64,000 bases of DNA from Pedobacter hartonius (GTDB lineage: Bacteria > Bacteroidota > Bacteroidia > Sphingobacteriales > Sphingobacteriaceae): NCBI RefSeq assembly GCF_900107535.1, contig NZ_FNRA01000002.1, forward strand, positions 248,001-312,000, written 5' to 3'. Positions 1 through 8,930 of the stretch are shown piece after piece (the first letter of the stretch is position 1; each line of letters opens with the position of its first letter). The position numbers and the translations under genes were made by a program. The notes beneath the pieces were generated by a model. The model saw only the letters and a program-made list of their open reading frames with translations, made no database searches and was not told the origin of the DNA.

Positions 1-237
1 ACAACTAAAGACAAAGTTGAAATGACTGTTGAGCAAAAAGCTCAGTTAGAAAAAATTACTAACCGTGTTGAAGAAATTAAAGCAATGGACAAATCTAATT
101 TGTCAAGAGCTGAGAGAAAAGAATTGCGCAAAGAATTGAAAGAAATGAAAAAAGAAGCCCGCGCAATGGGTGGAGGTATCTATCTTTCTGTTGGTGCTAT
201 CATTATCATCATCTTATTACTAATCCTGATCTTGTAA
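1..237 (+). CDS. Small membrane-anchored hypothetical protein, 5'-truncated by the window
   Basis: The reading frame is open from base 1, so the true start probably lies upstream; the first ATG inside the window is at 22. The visible part is a charged, Lys/Glu-rich helical stretch of about 50 residues, likely coiled coil, followed by a Gly-rich turn and one strongly hydrophobic C-terminal helix rich in Ile and Leu. This tail-anchored architecture recurs in short Bacteroidota proteins, often behind an N-terminal lipoprotein or signal segment that I cannot see here. I do not know a function. The gene ends just before a strong hairpin terminator shared with serS. Confidence 0.7.
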   Translation, partial: TTKDKVEMTVEQKAQLEKITNRVEEIKAMDKSNLSRAERKELRKELKEMKKEARAMGGGIYLSVGAIIIIILLLILIL

Positions 238-255
238 TTTAAAGATCATCTAAAT

Positions 256-292
256 AAAAAAAGCTTCCTCTTATGCAGAGGAAGCTTTTTTT
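256..292. terminator. Bidirectional rho-independent terminator between the small membrane protein and serS
   Basis: A perfect inverted repeat has an AAGCTTCCTC arm, a 7-base loop TTATGCA and a GAGGAAGCTT arm. It is flanked by an A-run on the left and a T-run on the right, so it works as a terminator on either strand. It sits between two convergent genes. Confidence 0.9.
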
Positions 293-314
293 ATTTCAGG
301 CCTGAAAACAAACT

Positions 315-1586
315 CTAATCTATCCGGTCGAAACCGGTATAAGGGATCAGCACTTCAGGGATCATCACCCCGTCCTCTGTCTGGTAGTTTTCCAGGATAG
401 CTGCCACGATACGCGGCAGTGCCAGCGCACTTCCGTTCAGGGTGTGTGCCAGTTGTGTTTTGCCCGTTGCACCTTTATATCTCAATTTCAAACGGTTGGT
501 CTGATAAGCTTCAAAATTAGATACAGATGAAACTTCCAGCCAGCGCTGCTGTGCTGCACTCCATACTTCCATGTCGTATGTCATTGCAGAAACAAAACCC
601 ATATCTCCGCCACAAAGACGAAGCACGCGGTAATGTAAACCCAAATCCTGTAACAGCGACTGAACATAGGTACTCATTTCTTCCAGTACAGCATATGAGG
701 TATCCGGATGTACCACCTGTACCAGTTCCACCTTGTCAAACTGGTGCAGCCTGTTCAGTCCGCGTACGTGTGCACCATATGAACCGGCCTCGCGGCGAAA
801 ACAAGGTGTATAAGCAGTATTTTTAATAGGTAGCTCTTCTTCCTTCAGGATAACATCACGGTAAAGATTAGTTACCGGCACTTCAGCTGTAGGAATCAGG
901 TACAGGTTATCAACGGTAGAATGGTACATCTGTCCTTCTTTATCCGGCAGTTGCCCGGTTCCGAAGCCCGAAGCTTCATTGACCATCAGCGGCACCTGCA
1001 TTTCCCTGTATCCGGCTGCTGTAGCACGGTCCAGGAAGAAGTTAATCAGTGCACGCTGTAAACGGGCTCCCTTTCCTTTATAGACAGGAAATCCCGCACC
1101 TGTAATTTTAGTCCCAAGCTCAAAATCTATAATATCGTATTTAGCCGTCAGCTCCCAGTGAGGCAACGCCTTTGCATGTAGCTGCACAGGTTCACCATAT
1201 AAATAAGTAACTTCATTTTCCTCAGGTGTAGCGCCCACAGGTACCAGTTCTCCCGGTAAATTGGGCAGCTGTACCAAAGCATTGTACAAATGCAGTTCTG
1301 CCACAGCCAACTGGTCTGCCAGTTGCTTCATCTGCTCTTTGTTTGATGTAGTCTGGGCTTTAATCACCTCCGCTTCTTCTTTCTTTCCATTCCGCATCAG
1401 TTCACCAACCTGTTTAGCACTGGCATTGGCGATAGCAGATAAATTATCCAGCGAAGTTTGAGTCTGTCTGCGTTCTTCATCAAATTTGATAACTTCGTCT
1501 ACCAGTTCTGGCTGTTTGAAATTACGGATACTTAAGCGTTCTAAAACTTTCTCTCTATTTTCACGGATATAGTTAACTTGCAGCAT
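315..1586 (-). CDS. serS: Seryl-tRNA synthetase
   Basis: Cytoplasmic class II aminoacyl-tRNA synthetase that charges tRNA-Ser (and tRNA-Sec where present) with serine using ATP. At 423 residues it has the usual family length. Residues about 1-110 form the helical tRNA-binding arm. The catalytic core follows, with motif 2 at about 261-285 (FRREAGSYG, then LNRLHQFDKVE) and motif 3 near the C-terminus (NGSALALPRI, then the ENYQTEDG end typical of SerRS). The ATG start lies 16 bp downstream of a perfect -7 box. It is divergent from rsmI and convergent with the small protein at the window start. Confidence 0.97.
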   Translation of the reverse strand: MLQVNYIRENREKVLERLSIRNFKQPELVDEVIKFDEERRQTQTSLDNLSAIANASAKQVGELMRNGKKEEAEVIKAQTTSNKEQMKQLADQLAVAELHLYNALVQLPNLPGELVPVGATPEENEVTYLYGEPVQLHAKALPHWELTAKYDIIDFELGTKITGAGFPVYKGKGARLQRALINFFLDRATAAGYREMQVPLMVNEASGFGTGQLPDKEGQMYHSTVDNLYLIPTAEVPVTNLYRDVILKEEELPIKNTAYTPCFRREAGSYGAHVRGLNRLHQFDKVELVQVVHPDTSYAVLEEMSTYVQSLLQDLGLHYRVLRLCGGDMGFVSAMTYDMEVWSAAQQRWLEVSSVSNFEAYQTNRLKLRYKGATGKTQLAHTLNGSALALPRIVAAILENYQTEDGVMIPEVLIPYTGFDRID

Positions 1587-1602
1587 TATTAATTTTTTTT
1601 AA

Positions 1603-1610
1603 CAAATATA
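1603..1610 (-). promoter_or_regulatory. Putative serS promoter -7 box
   Basis: On the minus strand this reads TATATTTG, an exact match to the Bacteroidota -7 consensus TAnnTTTG, 16 bp before the serS ATG. I see no clear TTG -33 element at 17-23 bp, so the call rests on the -7 box and its position. Confidence 0.4.
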
Positions 1611-1630
1611 ACAAGAGTTTGGAGAATAAT

Positions 1631-2341
1631 ATGGGCGGTAAACTATTTCTGGTGCCTACACCTATCGGAAACCTGGAAGATATGACCTTCAGGGCTGTCC
1701 GGATATTGAAGGAAGCAGATATCATCCTGGCAGAAGATACCCGTACAAGTGCGCCTTTATTAAAGCATTTCGGCATTGACAAAAAGGCATATTCACACCA
1801 TCAGCACAATGAACACAAAGCCACCTCAGAGATCATCCGGTTTTTAAAGGAAGGAAAAAACGTAGCACTGATATCAGATGCAGGAACACCTGCGATCTCT
1901 GACCCGGGTTTCTTCCTGGTAAGGGAAGTGTTAAAGAATGATTTACCTGTGGAATGTTTGCCGGGTGCCACGGCTTTTGTTCCTGCCCTGGTCAATTCGG
2001 GCCTGCCCACAGATGCGTTTGTGTTCGAAGGTTTTCTGCCGGTAAAAAAAGGAAGGCAAACCCGTCTGAAAAAACTGGCCGACGAAGAAAGGACAATCAT
2101 CCTTTATGAAAGTCCGCACCGCCTGCTGAAGACCCTGGAAGAATTCGCACAGTTCTTTGGCGAAGAAAGACAAGCCTCAGTAAGCAGGGAACTGACCAAA
2201 CTCTATGAGGAAACGGTGAGAGGCACCCTGACATCGATAAAATCACATTTTGAAAACAATATATTAAAAGGTGAATTCGTAATTTGTGTTGCCGGTAAAG
2301 AGGAAACAAAAAAGGAGAAACGCTCCTACGAAAAAGATTAA
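1631..2341 (+). CDS. rsmI: 16S rRNA (cytidine1402-2'-O)-methyltransferase
   Basis: SAM-dependent methyltransferase of the tetrapyrrole-methylase fold that 2'-O-methylates C1402 in the ribosomal decoding centre. The family hallmarks are visible: an N-terminal LVPTPIGNLEDMT, then ILAEDTRTS, and the SAM-loop LISDAGTPAISDPG. An in-frame TTG lies 12 bp upstream at 1619, but the ATG at 1631 is preceded by GGAG and begins at the conserved MGGKLFLVPTP, so I start there (236 aa). It leads a likely operon with the PH/SHOCT gene (32 bp gap) and lnt. Confidence 0.93.
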   Translation: MGGKLFLVPTPIGNLEDMTFRAVRILKEADIILAEDTRTSAPLLKHFGIDKKAYSHHQHNEHKATSEIIRFLKEGKNVALISDAGTPAISDPGFFLVREVLKNDLPVECLPGATAFVPALVNSGLPTDAFVFEGFLPVKKGRQTRLKKLADEERTIILYESPHRLLKTLEEFAQFFGEERQASVSRELTKLYEETVRGTLTSIKSHFENNILKGEFVICVAGKEETKKEKRSYEKD

Positions 2342-2373
2342 ACACCCGTCGGGGGAACCTTAAATAAAAGAAC

Positions 2374-3015
2374 ATGATTTTAATAGACAGATTTTTAAGC
2401 GATGAACAAGACCCTAAAGCAGTAGAAAAAGTTTTAGGAAAGCTAAATGATATGCTGACCACCAATGAGGAGCTGATCTACCTGGCCGTTCAGAAAAAAC
2501 CGGCGGTGAACCTTCTTCCGGATTGCATTGCCCTGAGTAACAAACGCATCTTTTACTGCGAACCGGCAAATTTCGGTATCACCATGAATTTTAAGGATAT
2601 ATCCTGGAAAAGCATTAAAGAGGTCTCTTTTAAAGAAGAACTGTTTGGCTCCAAATTTATCTGTGTGCCGCAGCATGGAGAGAATATCATTACAGAATAT
2701 ATCCCCAAGGTGCAGGCCCGCAAATTGTACCAGGCGGCCTATGAACAGCTTGAAGGATATAAAGAGCAGCAGCTGTTGGCAGAGCAGGAAGAACGAAGGG
2801 CACAGCAGCCTGTTGCTGCCATAGAAATTCCGGTTCAGGAAATCATCCCTGAGGAGTTACCTGCAGCAGCATTTGTTCCACCTGCAGCTGTTGTTGAAGA
2901 ACAGGAGGACGAAACTACGCTGAAGCTGAGGAAACTGAAAACCTTATACGATAAACAACTCATCACGCAGGAAGAATATGAGGCAAAAAAAGCCGATATT
3001 TTAGATAGCTTTTAG
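2374..3015 (+). CDS. PH-like and SHOCT domain protein
   Basis: Uncharacterised cytoplasmic protein of 213 residues. Residues about 20-130 resemble a bacterial pleckstrin-homology-type domain: a beta-rich segment with ALSNKRIFYCEP and the pattern of a membrane- or partner-binding module. A linker rich in Glu, Pro and Ala follows at about 140-185. The last 30 residues (LRKLKTLYDKQLITQEEY, then KKADIL) match the SHOCT short C-terminal oligomerisation motif. There is no signal peptide. It sits between rsmI and lnt, which suggests only co-expression. Function unknown; the domain calls are from sequence pattern. Confidence 0.8.
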   Translation: MILIDRFLSDEQDPKAVEKVLGKLNDMLTTNEELIYLAVQKKPAVNLLPDCIALSNKRIFYCEPANFGITMNFKDISWKSIKEVSFKEELFGSKFICVPQHGENIITEYIPKVQARKLYQAAYEQLEGYKEQQLLAEQEERRAQQPVAAIEIPVQEIIPEELPAAAFVPPAAVVEEQEDETTLKLRKLKTLYDKQLITQEEYEAKKADILDSF

Positions 3016-3032
3016 TTCCCAGAACCTAATAA

Positions 3033-4664
3033 ATGAAACCAAAACATCCACTGCTGCTTGCCTTATTAAGTGCATTTTTATTATGGCTGGCCTGGCCGCC
3101 GCATACCTTTGCCGCCCCCCTGCTGTTCATTGGCCTGGTTCCCCTGCTGATCGCTTTGGATCAGATCATTTCAAAAAATGAAAAGAAAACAGGAAAAAAG
3201 GTGTTTCTTACTGCGGGGCTGACTTTCCTCCTATGGAATACGGCCTGTATCTACTGGGTGTATAACGCCATCAGCGCCTACAATAGCCCTGTAGTGGCTT
3301 TACTGATCTCCCTGATCCCCTACGGACTTGGGGCTTTGCTGATGACCTTTGCCTTCTGGCTCTGGTACAGGTTCAGGAAAACGGTCAGCAAAAAAAGCAT
3401 TGCCTATCTGGCCTTACTGTGTTTCTGGATTGGCATGGAGTATCTGCATGCCACCTGGGACCTCGCCTTTCCATGGATGACTCTGGGAAATGGGCTGGCG
3501 GGAATGCATCAGCTGGCACAATGGTATGAGTCCACCGGCGTATACGGAGGATCAATATGGATCATCATCAGCAATATCCTTGCTTTTGAAGCATATAAAA
3601 GTTACCGCAATCAAACGGGTTACCTCAGGTGGAGGCCTGCGATGGCATGGATGATCTTCATGATCATTCCGGCAGCCATCTCATTAACCAGGTATTATGG
3701 CTATACAGAGAAATCCCTGCCCATCAATGTAGTAACTGTACAACCGAATATCGATCCCTATGAAAAATCAGGGGGTATCTCCCCGGCCGACCAGCTAAAA
3801 ACACTCTGTAAGCTGTCAGATTCCGTTGCACAGGTGAATACTGAGTATTTCATCTGGCCGGAAACTGCTATTCCAAATTTTGCCGACGAAGACAGGATCC
3901 GCAGTAATACAGACTTTATCAATATGCAGCGCTTTTTGAACAGGTACAAAAACGGGACGCTGCTCACCGGTATTGAAAGCATAAAGATCTATAATGACAA
4001 AAAAACGGTGTCAGCTAAATATGACGCCAATAGCCGTCAGTATTTTGACAACTTTAATACTGCCATGCAGGTGGAGAATTCCACAAACGTACAATTCTAT
4101 CATAAATCCAAATTGGTGCCCGGTGTAGAAAAAATGCCTTTTCCGGAGACCTTATCTTTCCTTGCACCCGTATTTTCAGGTCTGGGAGGAACCGTTTCAG
4201 GCTGGGGATGGCAGGATACGCCGGGAGTATTTTATTCACAAAGCGGTGTAGGTGTTGCTCCGGTGATCTGTTATGAATCCCTTTGGGGCGGCTGGATCAG
4301 CGGGGCAGTTAAAAACGGAGCACAGTTCATCGCAATCATTACCAATGACGGATGGTGGGGGGATACCTATGGCAAAGACCAGCATTTTCTATATGCCAAA
4401 TTACGGGCGATTGAAACCCGCCGCTGGGTAGTACGTTCTGCAAATACGGGGATTTCAGGATTCATCAACCAGCGTGGTGATGTAGTTAAACAGTCCAAAT
4501 GGTGGACACGTGATGCCCTTAAAATGGATATCAACCTCAACGACCAGCTCACACCCTATGTGAAGAGCGGAGATATCATCGCACAGATCTTAAGTATAGT
4601 GGGAATTATCTTAGCGCTGTTTATTCCGTATCATACGTTCTTTAAAAAGAAGAAGCAGGCTTAA
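3033..4664 (+). CDS. lnt: Apolipoprotein N-acyltransferase
   Basis: Integral inner-membrane enzyme that N-acylates the lipid-modified cysteine of lipoproteins, the last step of lipoprotein maturation. The N-terminal 220 residues carry about six transmembrane helices, beginning with a short LLLALLSAFLLWLAW segment. The rest is a periplasmic nitrilase (C-N hydrolase) domain with the expected triad: Glu277 in WPETAIP, Lys358 in YHKSKLVP and Cys413 in VICYESLWG. At 543 aa it has normal length. It ends 5 bp from the convergent nadE stop with no terminator between them, so the two transcripts probably overlap. Confidence 0.95.
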   Translation: MKPKHPLLLALLSAFLLWLAWPPHTFAAPLLFIGLVPLLIALDQIISKNEKKTGKKVFLTAGLTFLLWNTACIYWVYNAISAYNSPVVALLISLIPYGLGALLMTFAFWLWYRFRKTVSKKSIAYLALLCFWIGMEYLHATWDLAFPWMTLGNGLAGMHQLAQWYESTGVYGGSIWIIISNILAFEAYKSYRNQTGYLRWRPAMAWMIFMIIPAAISLTRYYGYTEKSLPINVVTVQPNIDPYEKSGGISPADQLKTLCKLSDSVAQVNTEYFIWPETAIPNFADEDRIRSNTDFINMQRFLNRYKNGTLLTGIESIKIYNDKKTVSAKYDANSRQYFDNFNTAMQVENSTNVQFYHKSKLVPGVEKMPFPETLSFLAPVFSGLGGTVSGWGWQDTPGVFYSQSGVGVAPVICYESLWGGWISGAVKNGAQFIAIITNDGWWGDTYGKDQHFLYAKLRAIETRRWVVRSANTGISGFINQRGDVVKQSKWWTRDALKMDINLNDQLTPYVKSGDIIAQILSIVGIILALFIPYHTFFKKKKQA

Positions 4665-4669
4665 AAGTT

Positions 4670-6310
4670 CTATGCCAGGTACTTCCCTACAATAGGCATT
4701 CTGCGTCCCATTCCGAAGGCTTTCGGGGAAACACGGAGAATCGGCGGTGTCTGGTATCTTTTAAATTCTGCAGAATTCACCATTTTTATAATTCGCCTGA
4801 CCAATGCTTCTTCATATCCCAGGGCAATGATCGCCTCAGAGCTTTTCTTCATCTCAATGAACTGGTAGAGAATCGCATCCAGCGTATCATAATCAGGAAG
4901 AGAATCGGAATCCTTCTGACCAGGCCTGAGTTCAGCAGAAGGCGGTTTAACGATCGTATTCTCCGGGATCAGCTCCCCGTCCTTATTGATATAATGGGCA
5001 AGTTCATAGATCTGTGTTTTGTACACATCACCTATTACACCTATTGCACCACACATATCTCCGTATAAAGTGCCATATCCTACCGCACACTCGCTTTTAT
5101 TGGAAGTATTCAGGAGAATGTACCCGAATTTATTGGACATCGCCATCACCACAATTCCCCTGCTGCGCGCCTGGATGTTCTCTTCCGTAAGATTAAAGGA
5201 CAGTCCTTCAAAAGCATGAGCAAGCATACTGTCAAATGCGTCTGCAGCTTCTTTAATGGCAATGATCTCGTGTTTACATCCAAAGTTCTCTACCAGATCC
5301 AGGGCGTCCTGAATGGAATGATCTGATGAATACTTTGAAGGCATGAGCACTGCCATTACATTTTCTGCCCCCAGGGCACGGCAGGCAAGTGCACATACAA
5401 TGGCAGAATCTATTCCGCCCGATAAGCCCAGTACCGCTTTTGAAAATCCAGACTTACTGAAGTAGTCCCTGATTCCAAGTACCAGCGCATCATGAATCTG
5501 GGCGATGTCAGACACCAGTTGGTGTTCAGCGATGGTATATCCTTCAATTACGCCATCAGTAAGCATATATGACCTTAAATGTTCTTTAAAATAAGGCATC
5601 TCATCCAGCAGGTTTCCCTGATTGTCCAACACCATGGAACCCCCGTCAAAAATGATCTCCGTTTGGGCACCTACCTGGTTTACATACAGCAGGGGCAGGT
5701 GATATTTTCTTGCATTATCACACAACACTGCCCTGCGCTCGTCATCATGCTGATAAGAGAAGGGCGAAGCTGCAATATTGATCATCACATCGGGTTCCTG
5801 CGTGATCAGCACATCCATCGGATTGGATATATATAAGGGGTTATTGTTGATATTCCAAAGATCCTCGCAGATTGTCAACGCGATCTTTGTGCCTTTAAAT
5901 TCTATACATTCAAACTCAACAGCGGGCTCAAAATAGCGGTATTCATCAAAAACATCGTAATTAGGCAGCAGTGCCTTTTTAACTACTGCTTTTACCACAC
6001 CTTCTTCAATAAAATAGGCTGCGTTGTAAAGATCCTTACCTGCCTCAGCTTCGTTTTTTACCGGCAGGCCAATAATACAGGCAATGCCCTTACAATGCGC
6101 TGCAATCTGATTTGCTGCATCTTCACAAAGGGAGATGAACTCCTCAAATTCCAGAAAGTCACGCGGGGGGTACCCGCAGACTGCAAGTTCTGCAAACACA
6201 ACGAGGTCGGCACCATCAGCTTTCGCCAATGCAATATGCTCAATTATCTTATTGGTATTGTATTCAAAATTACCGATGTGGTAGTTGAGTTGCGCTAATG
6301 CTATCTTCAT
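4670..6310 (-). CDS. nadE: Glutamine-dependent NAD+ synthetase
   Basis: Two-domain cytoplasmic enzyme for the last step of NAD biosynthesis: deamido-NAD+ to NAD+ with ATP, using ammonia from glutamine. The N-terminal nitrilase-type glutaminase carries Glu41 (FAELAVCGYPPRD), Lys112 (KKALLPNYDVFDE) and Cys148 (LTICEDLW). The C-terminal synthetase has the ATP pyrophosphatase loop SGGIDS at 297-302. The length of 546 aa matches the shorter bacterial two-domain form. It lies 6 bp after the outer-membrane barrel gene, in the same transcription direction, and close to gldB. Confidence 0.96.
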   Translation of the reverse strand: MKIALAQLNYHIGNFEYNTNKIIEHIALAKADGADLVVFAELAVCGYPPRDFLEFEEFISLCEDAANQIAAHCKGIACIIGLPVKNEAEAGKDLYNAAYFIEEGVVKAVVKKALLPNYDVFDEYRYFEPAVEFECIEFKGTKIALTICEDLWNINNNPLYISNPMDVLITQEPDVMINIAASPFSYQHDDERRAVLCDNARKYHLPLLYVNQVGAQTEIIFDGGSMVLDNQGNLLDEMPYFKEHLRSYMLTDGVIEGYTIAEHQLVSDIAQIHDALVLGIRDYFSKSGFSKAVLGLSGGIDSAIVCALACRALGAENVMAVLMPSKYSSDHSIQDALDLVENFGCKHEIIAIKEAADAFDSMLAHAFEGLSFNLTEENIQARSRGIVVMAMSNKFGYILLNTSNKSECAVGYGTLYGDMCGAIGVIGDVYKTQIYELAHYINKDGELIPENTIVKPPSAELRPGQKDSDSLPDYDTLDAILYQFIEMKKSSEAIIALGYEEALVRRIIKMVNSAEFKRYQTPPILRVSPKAFGMGRRMPIVGKYLA

Positions 6311-6316
6311 GGTTTG

Positions 6317-6991
6317 TTAAAAAAAGACTCCAAAATTTATACTTACGAAGTGGTTTTTCACGCTTCTGCTTTTATCGTCTGAAATATCGGTAAATCCGTT
6401 ATTATAAGTTAATCCGGTAGTCACACTTGTGCTTCTGGCCACATCGTACTCCAGCCCTCCGCCAATGATCAGTCCGGCACGGTAGAAATTGATATCCTTT
6501 TTGATATGCTCGCCATCCACTATAGTCCTGCCGTCAACAGATACATTCTGCTTTGCACCGATGTTAAAATCATTGGACAGGCCGAACTGTCCGTACCAGC
6601 GCACCAGCCCTATCTTTTCTGTTTTTAGCTTCAGGGTTAAGGGGATCTCTACATACTGCAGCATATATTTCAGGTCGTATGCCGTAGGGTTAGGGTGGGC
6701 AATAGGGTCATAATAGGGGCTTGGATTGATCTCCGTTGTTTTTCCGTTAATAGAAGTAATCGTCAGGCCAGTAGAAAAACTGTAGTTTTCAGCGAAATTA
6801 AAGTCGGCCAGCAACCCATAGGAAAAGCCCAGGTTGACGCCATTACTTTTGCCTGTTTCCGGTTTTGCCCATCCGATAGTAGGATAAGCAGCTAAACCCA
6901 GTCTGAACCCATAATATGGTTCAGGTCCATTTTGTGCGAATGCAGCACCAGTAACAAATAACAGTAGAAATGCAGTAAGTATTTTTTTCAT
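6317..6991 (-). CDS. Outer-membrane beta-barrel protein (PorT/porin-like family)
   Basis: A 224-residue predicted secreted protein. The start chosen at 6991 gives a clean signal peptide (MKKILTAFLLLFVTGAAFAQ); in-frame extension upstream only adds a hydrophilic tail that would spoil it. The mature part alternates polar and aromatic residues in short beta-strand-like segments (YYGFRLGLAAYPTIG, YSFSTGLTI, STSVTTGLTYNN) and ends in a hydrophobic residue followed by FF, typical of BamA-inserted eight-stranded barrels of the outer_membrane_beta-brl_2 type common in Bacteroidota. Ligand or role unknown. It probably leads an operon with nadE and diverges from gldB. Confidence 0.82.
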   Translation of the reverse strand: MKKILTAFLLLFVTGAAFAQNGPEPYYGFRLGLAAYPTIGWAKPETGKSNGVNLGFSYGLLADFNFAENYSFSTGLTITSINGKTTEINPSPYYDPIAHPNPTAYDLKYMLQYVEIPLTLKLKTEKIGLVRWYGQFGLSNDFNIGAKQNVSVDGRTIVDGEHIKKDINFYRAGLIIGGGLEYDVARSTSVTTGLTYNNGFTDISDDKSRSVKNHFVSINFGVFF

Positions 6992-7094
6992 TATAATTTT
7001 CGTTTTTAATTGATGAAGTTTGACGATGAAGCGGCCAGCCAAATGCCCCTCATTTTTATGCCATCAGCCCTGGTAGTTTCATCCCCGATCTGTT

Positions 7095-7102
7095 TATATT
7101 TG
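7095..7102 (+). promoter_or_regulatory. Putative gldB promoter -7 box
   Basis: TATATTTG exactly matches TAnnTTTG and ends 6 bp before the gldB ATG. That spacing would place transcription initiation at or next to the start codon, giving a leaderless or near-leaderless mRNA. No convincing TTG -33 element is seen. Confidence 0.4.
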
Positions 7103-7108
7103 TTACCA

Positions 7109-8140
7109 ATGACTGATAACGTAAAACATCCCCAAATTTATCTAATTTTTTTGTGTGTACTCACATTTTTTTCCTGCAAACAGGGGAACAAACCTGATGT
7201 CAGTAATATCAGGCTGGATATTAAGATAGAAAGATTTGATAAAGACCTCTTTGCGGGAAAGCAAAAGGGTATACCGCAGACGGACGCCTTTCTGCAGAAA
7301 AAGTACACTGCATTTTATGATGACTATACGCACCGGATGGTAGGCGATCAGACCTATAGCAACGCAGCTATTTTGTCAACACTGTATAAAGACCAGGCCT
7401 ATGCGGATCTGAACCATGAGGCAGACAGCGTATTTAAGCAGATGGAGCCACAGGAAAAAGCCCTTACCGAGACCTTTAAATATATCAAGTACTACTATCC
7501 CAAAATCAGGGTCCCCAGGTTTATTGCATTCATCTCCGGTTTCGCGGTACAAACGCCTATCGGGGATGACTATATGGGAATAGGCCTGGATATGTTTCTG
7601 GGTAAGAACAGCAAGTTTTACAGGGCCATCGTAAAAAGCGTGCCCCTATACCTTTCTGCAAGGTTTAGGCCGGAGTATATTGTACCCCGCATCGCAGAAA
7701 CCTATGCCAGGGAAGAACTGTTCCCGCAGCGCGACGAGAACCATTCCCTGCTGGCTAAAATGGTTGAAAACGGGAAGATACTTTATTTCATGGACCAGGT
7801 GCTTGACGGGCAGACACCCGATGCCGTTAAAATAGGGTATACCGAAAAACAACTAACCTGGTGCAAAACCTATGAAGGCAGTATCTGGGCTTATCTGATG
7901 GAGAACAACCTGCTCTTTGAGACAGATTTCCAGAAGATACAGATGTACCTGAGCGAAGCACCTTTCACGCCTGGCCTGGGCGAAAAGAATGAATCAGCAC
8001 CCAAACTTGGGGTATGGATAGGATGGCAGATGGTGAGGAAGTACATGGGGGAAAACCCAAAGGTTACTTTACAGGAGCTGATGGCAGACCAGGATGCACA
8101 AAAAATATTAACTGCGGCAAAGTATAAACCAAAAATGTAA
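7109..8140 (+). CDS. gldB: Gliding motility lipoprotein GldB
   Basis: Predicted membrane lipoprotein of the gliding/type IX secretion gene set; in Flavobacterium johnsoniae loss of gldB abolishes gliding. The start at 7109 gives a signal peptide with lipobox TFFSC (Cys23). The mature N-terminus carries IRLDIKIERFDKDLF, which I recognise from GldB proteins. The 343 aa are close to the family length. An upstream in-frame ATG at 7010 would remove the lipobox from the N-terminus and overlap the promoter. The usual partner gldC is not adjacent; a patatin gene follows after 7 bp. nadE nearby is a context shared with flavobacterial gldB loci as far as I recall. Confidence 0.85.
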   Translation: MTDNVKHPQIYLIFLCVLTFFSCKQGNKPDVSNIRLDIKIERFDKDLFAGKQKGIPQTDAFLQKKYTAFYDDYTHRMVGDQTYSNAAILSTLYKDQAYADLNHEADSVFKQMEPQEKALTETFKYIKYYYPKIRVPRFIAFISGFAVQTPIGDDYMGIGLDMFLGKNSKFYRAIVKSVPLYLSARFRPEYIVPRIAETYAREELFPQRDENHSLLAKMVENGKILYFMDQVLDGQTPDAVKIGYTEKQLTWCKTYEGSIWAYLMENNLLFETDFQKIQMYLSEAPFTPGLGEKNESAPKLGVWIGWQMVRKYMGENPKVTLQELMADQDAQKILTAAKYKPKM

Positions 8141-8147
8141 TGCTCAA

Positions 8148-8930
8148 ATGAAGAAAGTAGGAATTGTACTCTCCGGCGGAGGAATAAGGGGTATTGCGCA
8201 CTTAGGTGTATTAAAGGCACTGATTAATGCCGGAATAACGTTCAGCCATATCAGCGGCACCAGTGCCGGTTCTATCGTGGGTGCTTTTTATGCTGCTGGA
8301 ATAGATCCTGAGGAGGGCCTGCAGATCTTTATGAAGACAAAGTTACTACGCTTTATACGTCCGGCGGTAGGCTCTCTGGGACTGATCGGGATCGAACATA
8401 CTTCCAACCTGCTGAAAACCTTCTTTCCTGACGATAAAATAGAGAACCTCAACATCCCGCTGACGATAGCCGCAACAAACTTCAGTGAGGGGAAACTGGT
8501 GTATTTTACCAAAGGACCGCTGATCAGGGCAATACAGGCCTCCTGCTGTCTCCCGGGAATATTCAGGCCCATTATGATTGACGGGCAGATGTATGTGGAC
8601 GGTGGTATCCTGAACAATTTCCCTGTAGAACCATTACTGAACAACTGCGATTTCATTATAGGCTCGTCCTGTAACCATTTAAAACCGGTTAGCAGCATTA
8701 CCAATATCACCGGATTAATGGGCCGGGCAGGCTTAATGACCATCAATAAGGATATGGAACAAAAGGCAGCTTTCTGTAACCTTCTGATTGAACCAAAAGG
8801 CATGGGAGAGATCAGTACTTTTGATATGAAAAAAGCCGAGACCATCTACTGGCTGGCCTATGAGGAAACCCTCAGGACAATGAAAAACAATGAGCAGTTT
8901 CAGGCACTGCTCAAAGAAATTACAGCTTAA
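8148..8930 (+). CDS. Patatin-like phospholipase (RssA/NTE type)
   Basis: Predicted cytoplasmic serine lipid acyl hydrolase of 260 residues. The oxyanion loop GGGIRGIAHLGVL is at about 10-22, the nucleophile motif GTSAGS at about 40-45, and the dyad aspartate lies in DGGILNNFP near residue 150, so all catalytic elements of the patatin Ser-Asp dyad are present. No signal peptide or membrane helix. It is probably co-transcribed with gldB (7 bp gap). Its stop codon region overlaps the 3' end of the convergent comB by 11 bp. The physiological substrate is unknown. Confidence 0.9.
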   Translation: MKKVGIVLSGGGIRGIAHLGVLKALINAGITFSHISGTSAGSIVGAFYAAGIDPEEGLQIFMKTKLLRFIRPAVGSLGLIGIEHTSNLLKTFFPDDKIENLNIPLTIAATNFSEGKLVYFTKGPLIRAIQASCCLPGIFRPIMIDGQMYVDGGILNNFPVEPLLNNCDFIIGSSCNHLKPVSSITNITGLMGRAGLMTINKDMEQKAAFCNLLIEPKGMGEISTFDMKKAETIYWLAYEETLRTMKNNEQFQALLKEITA

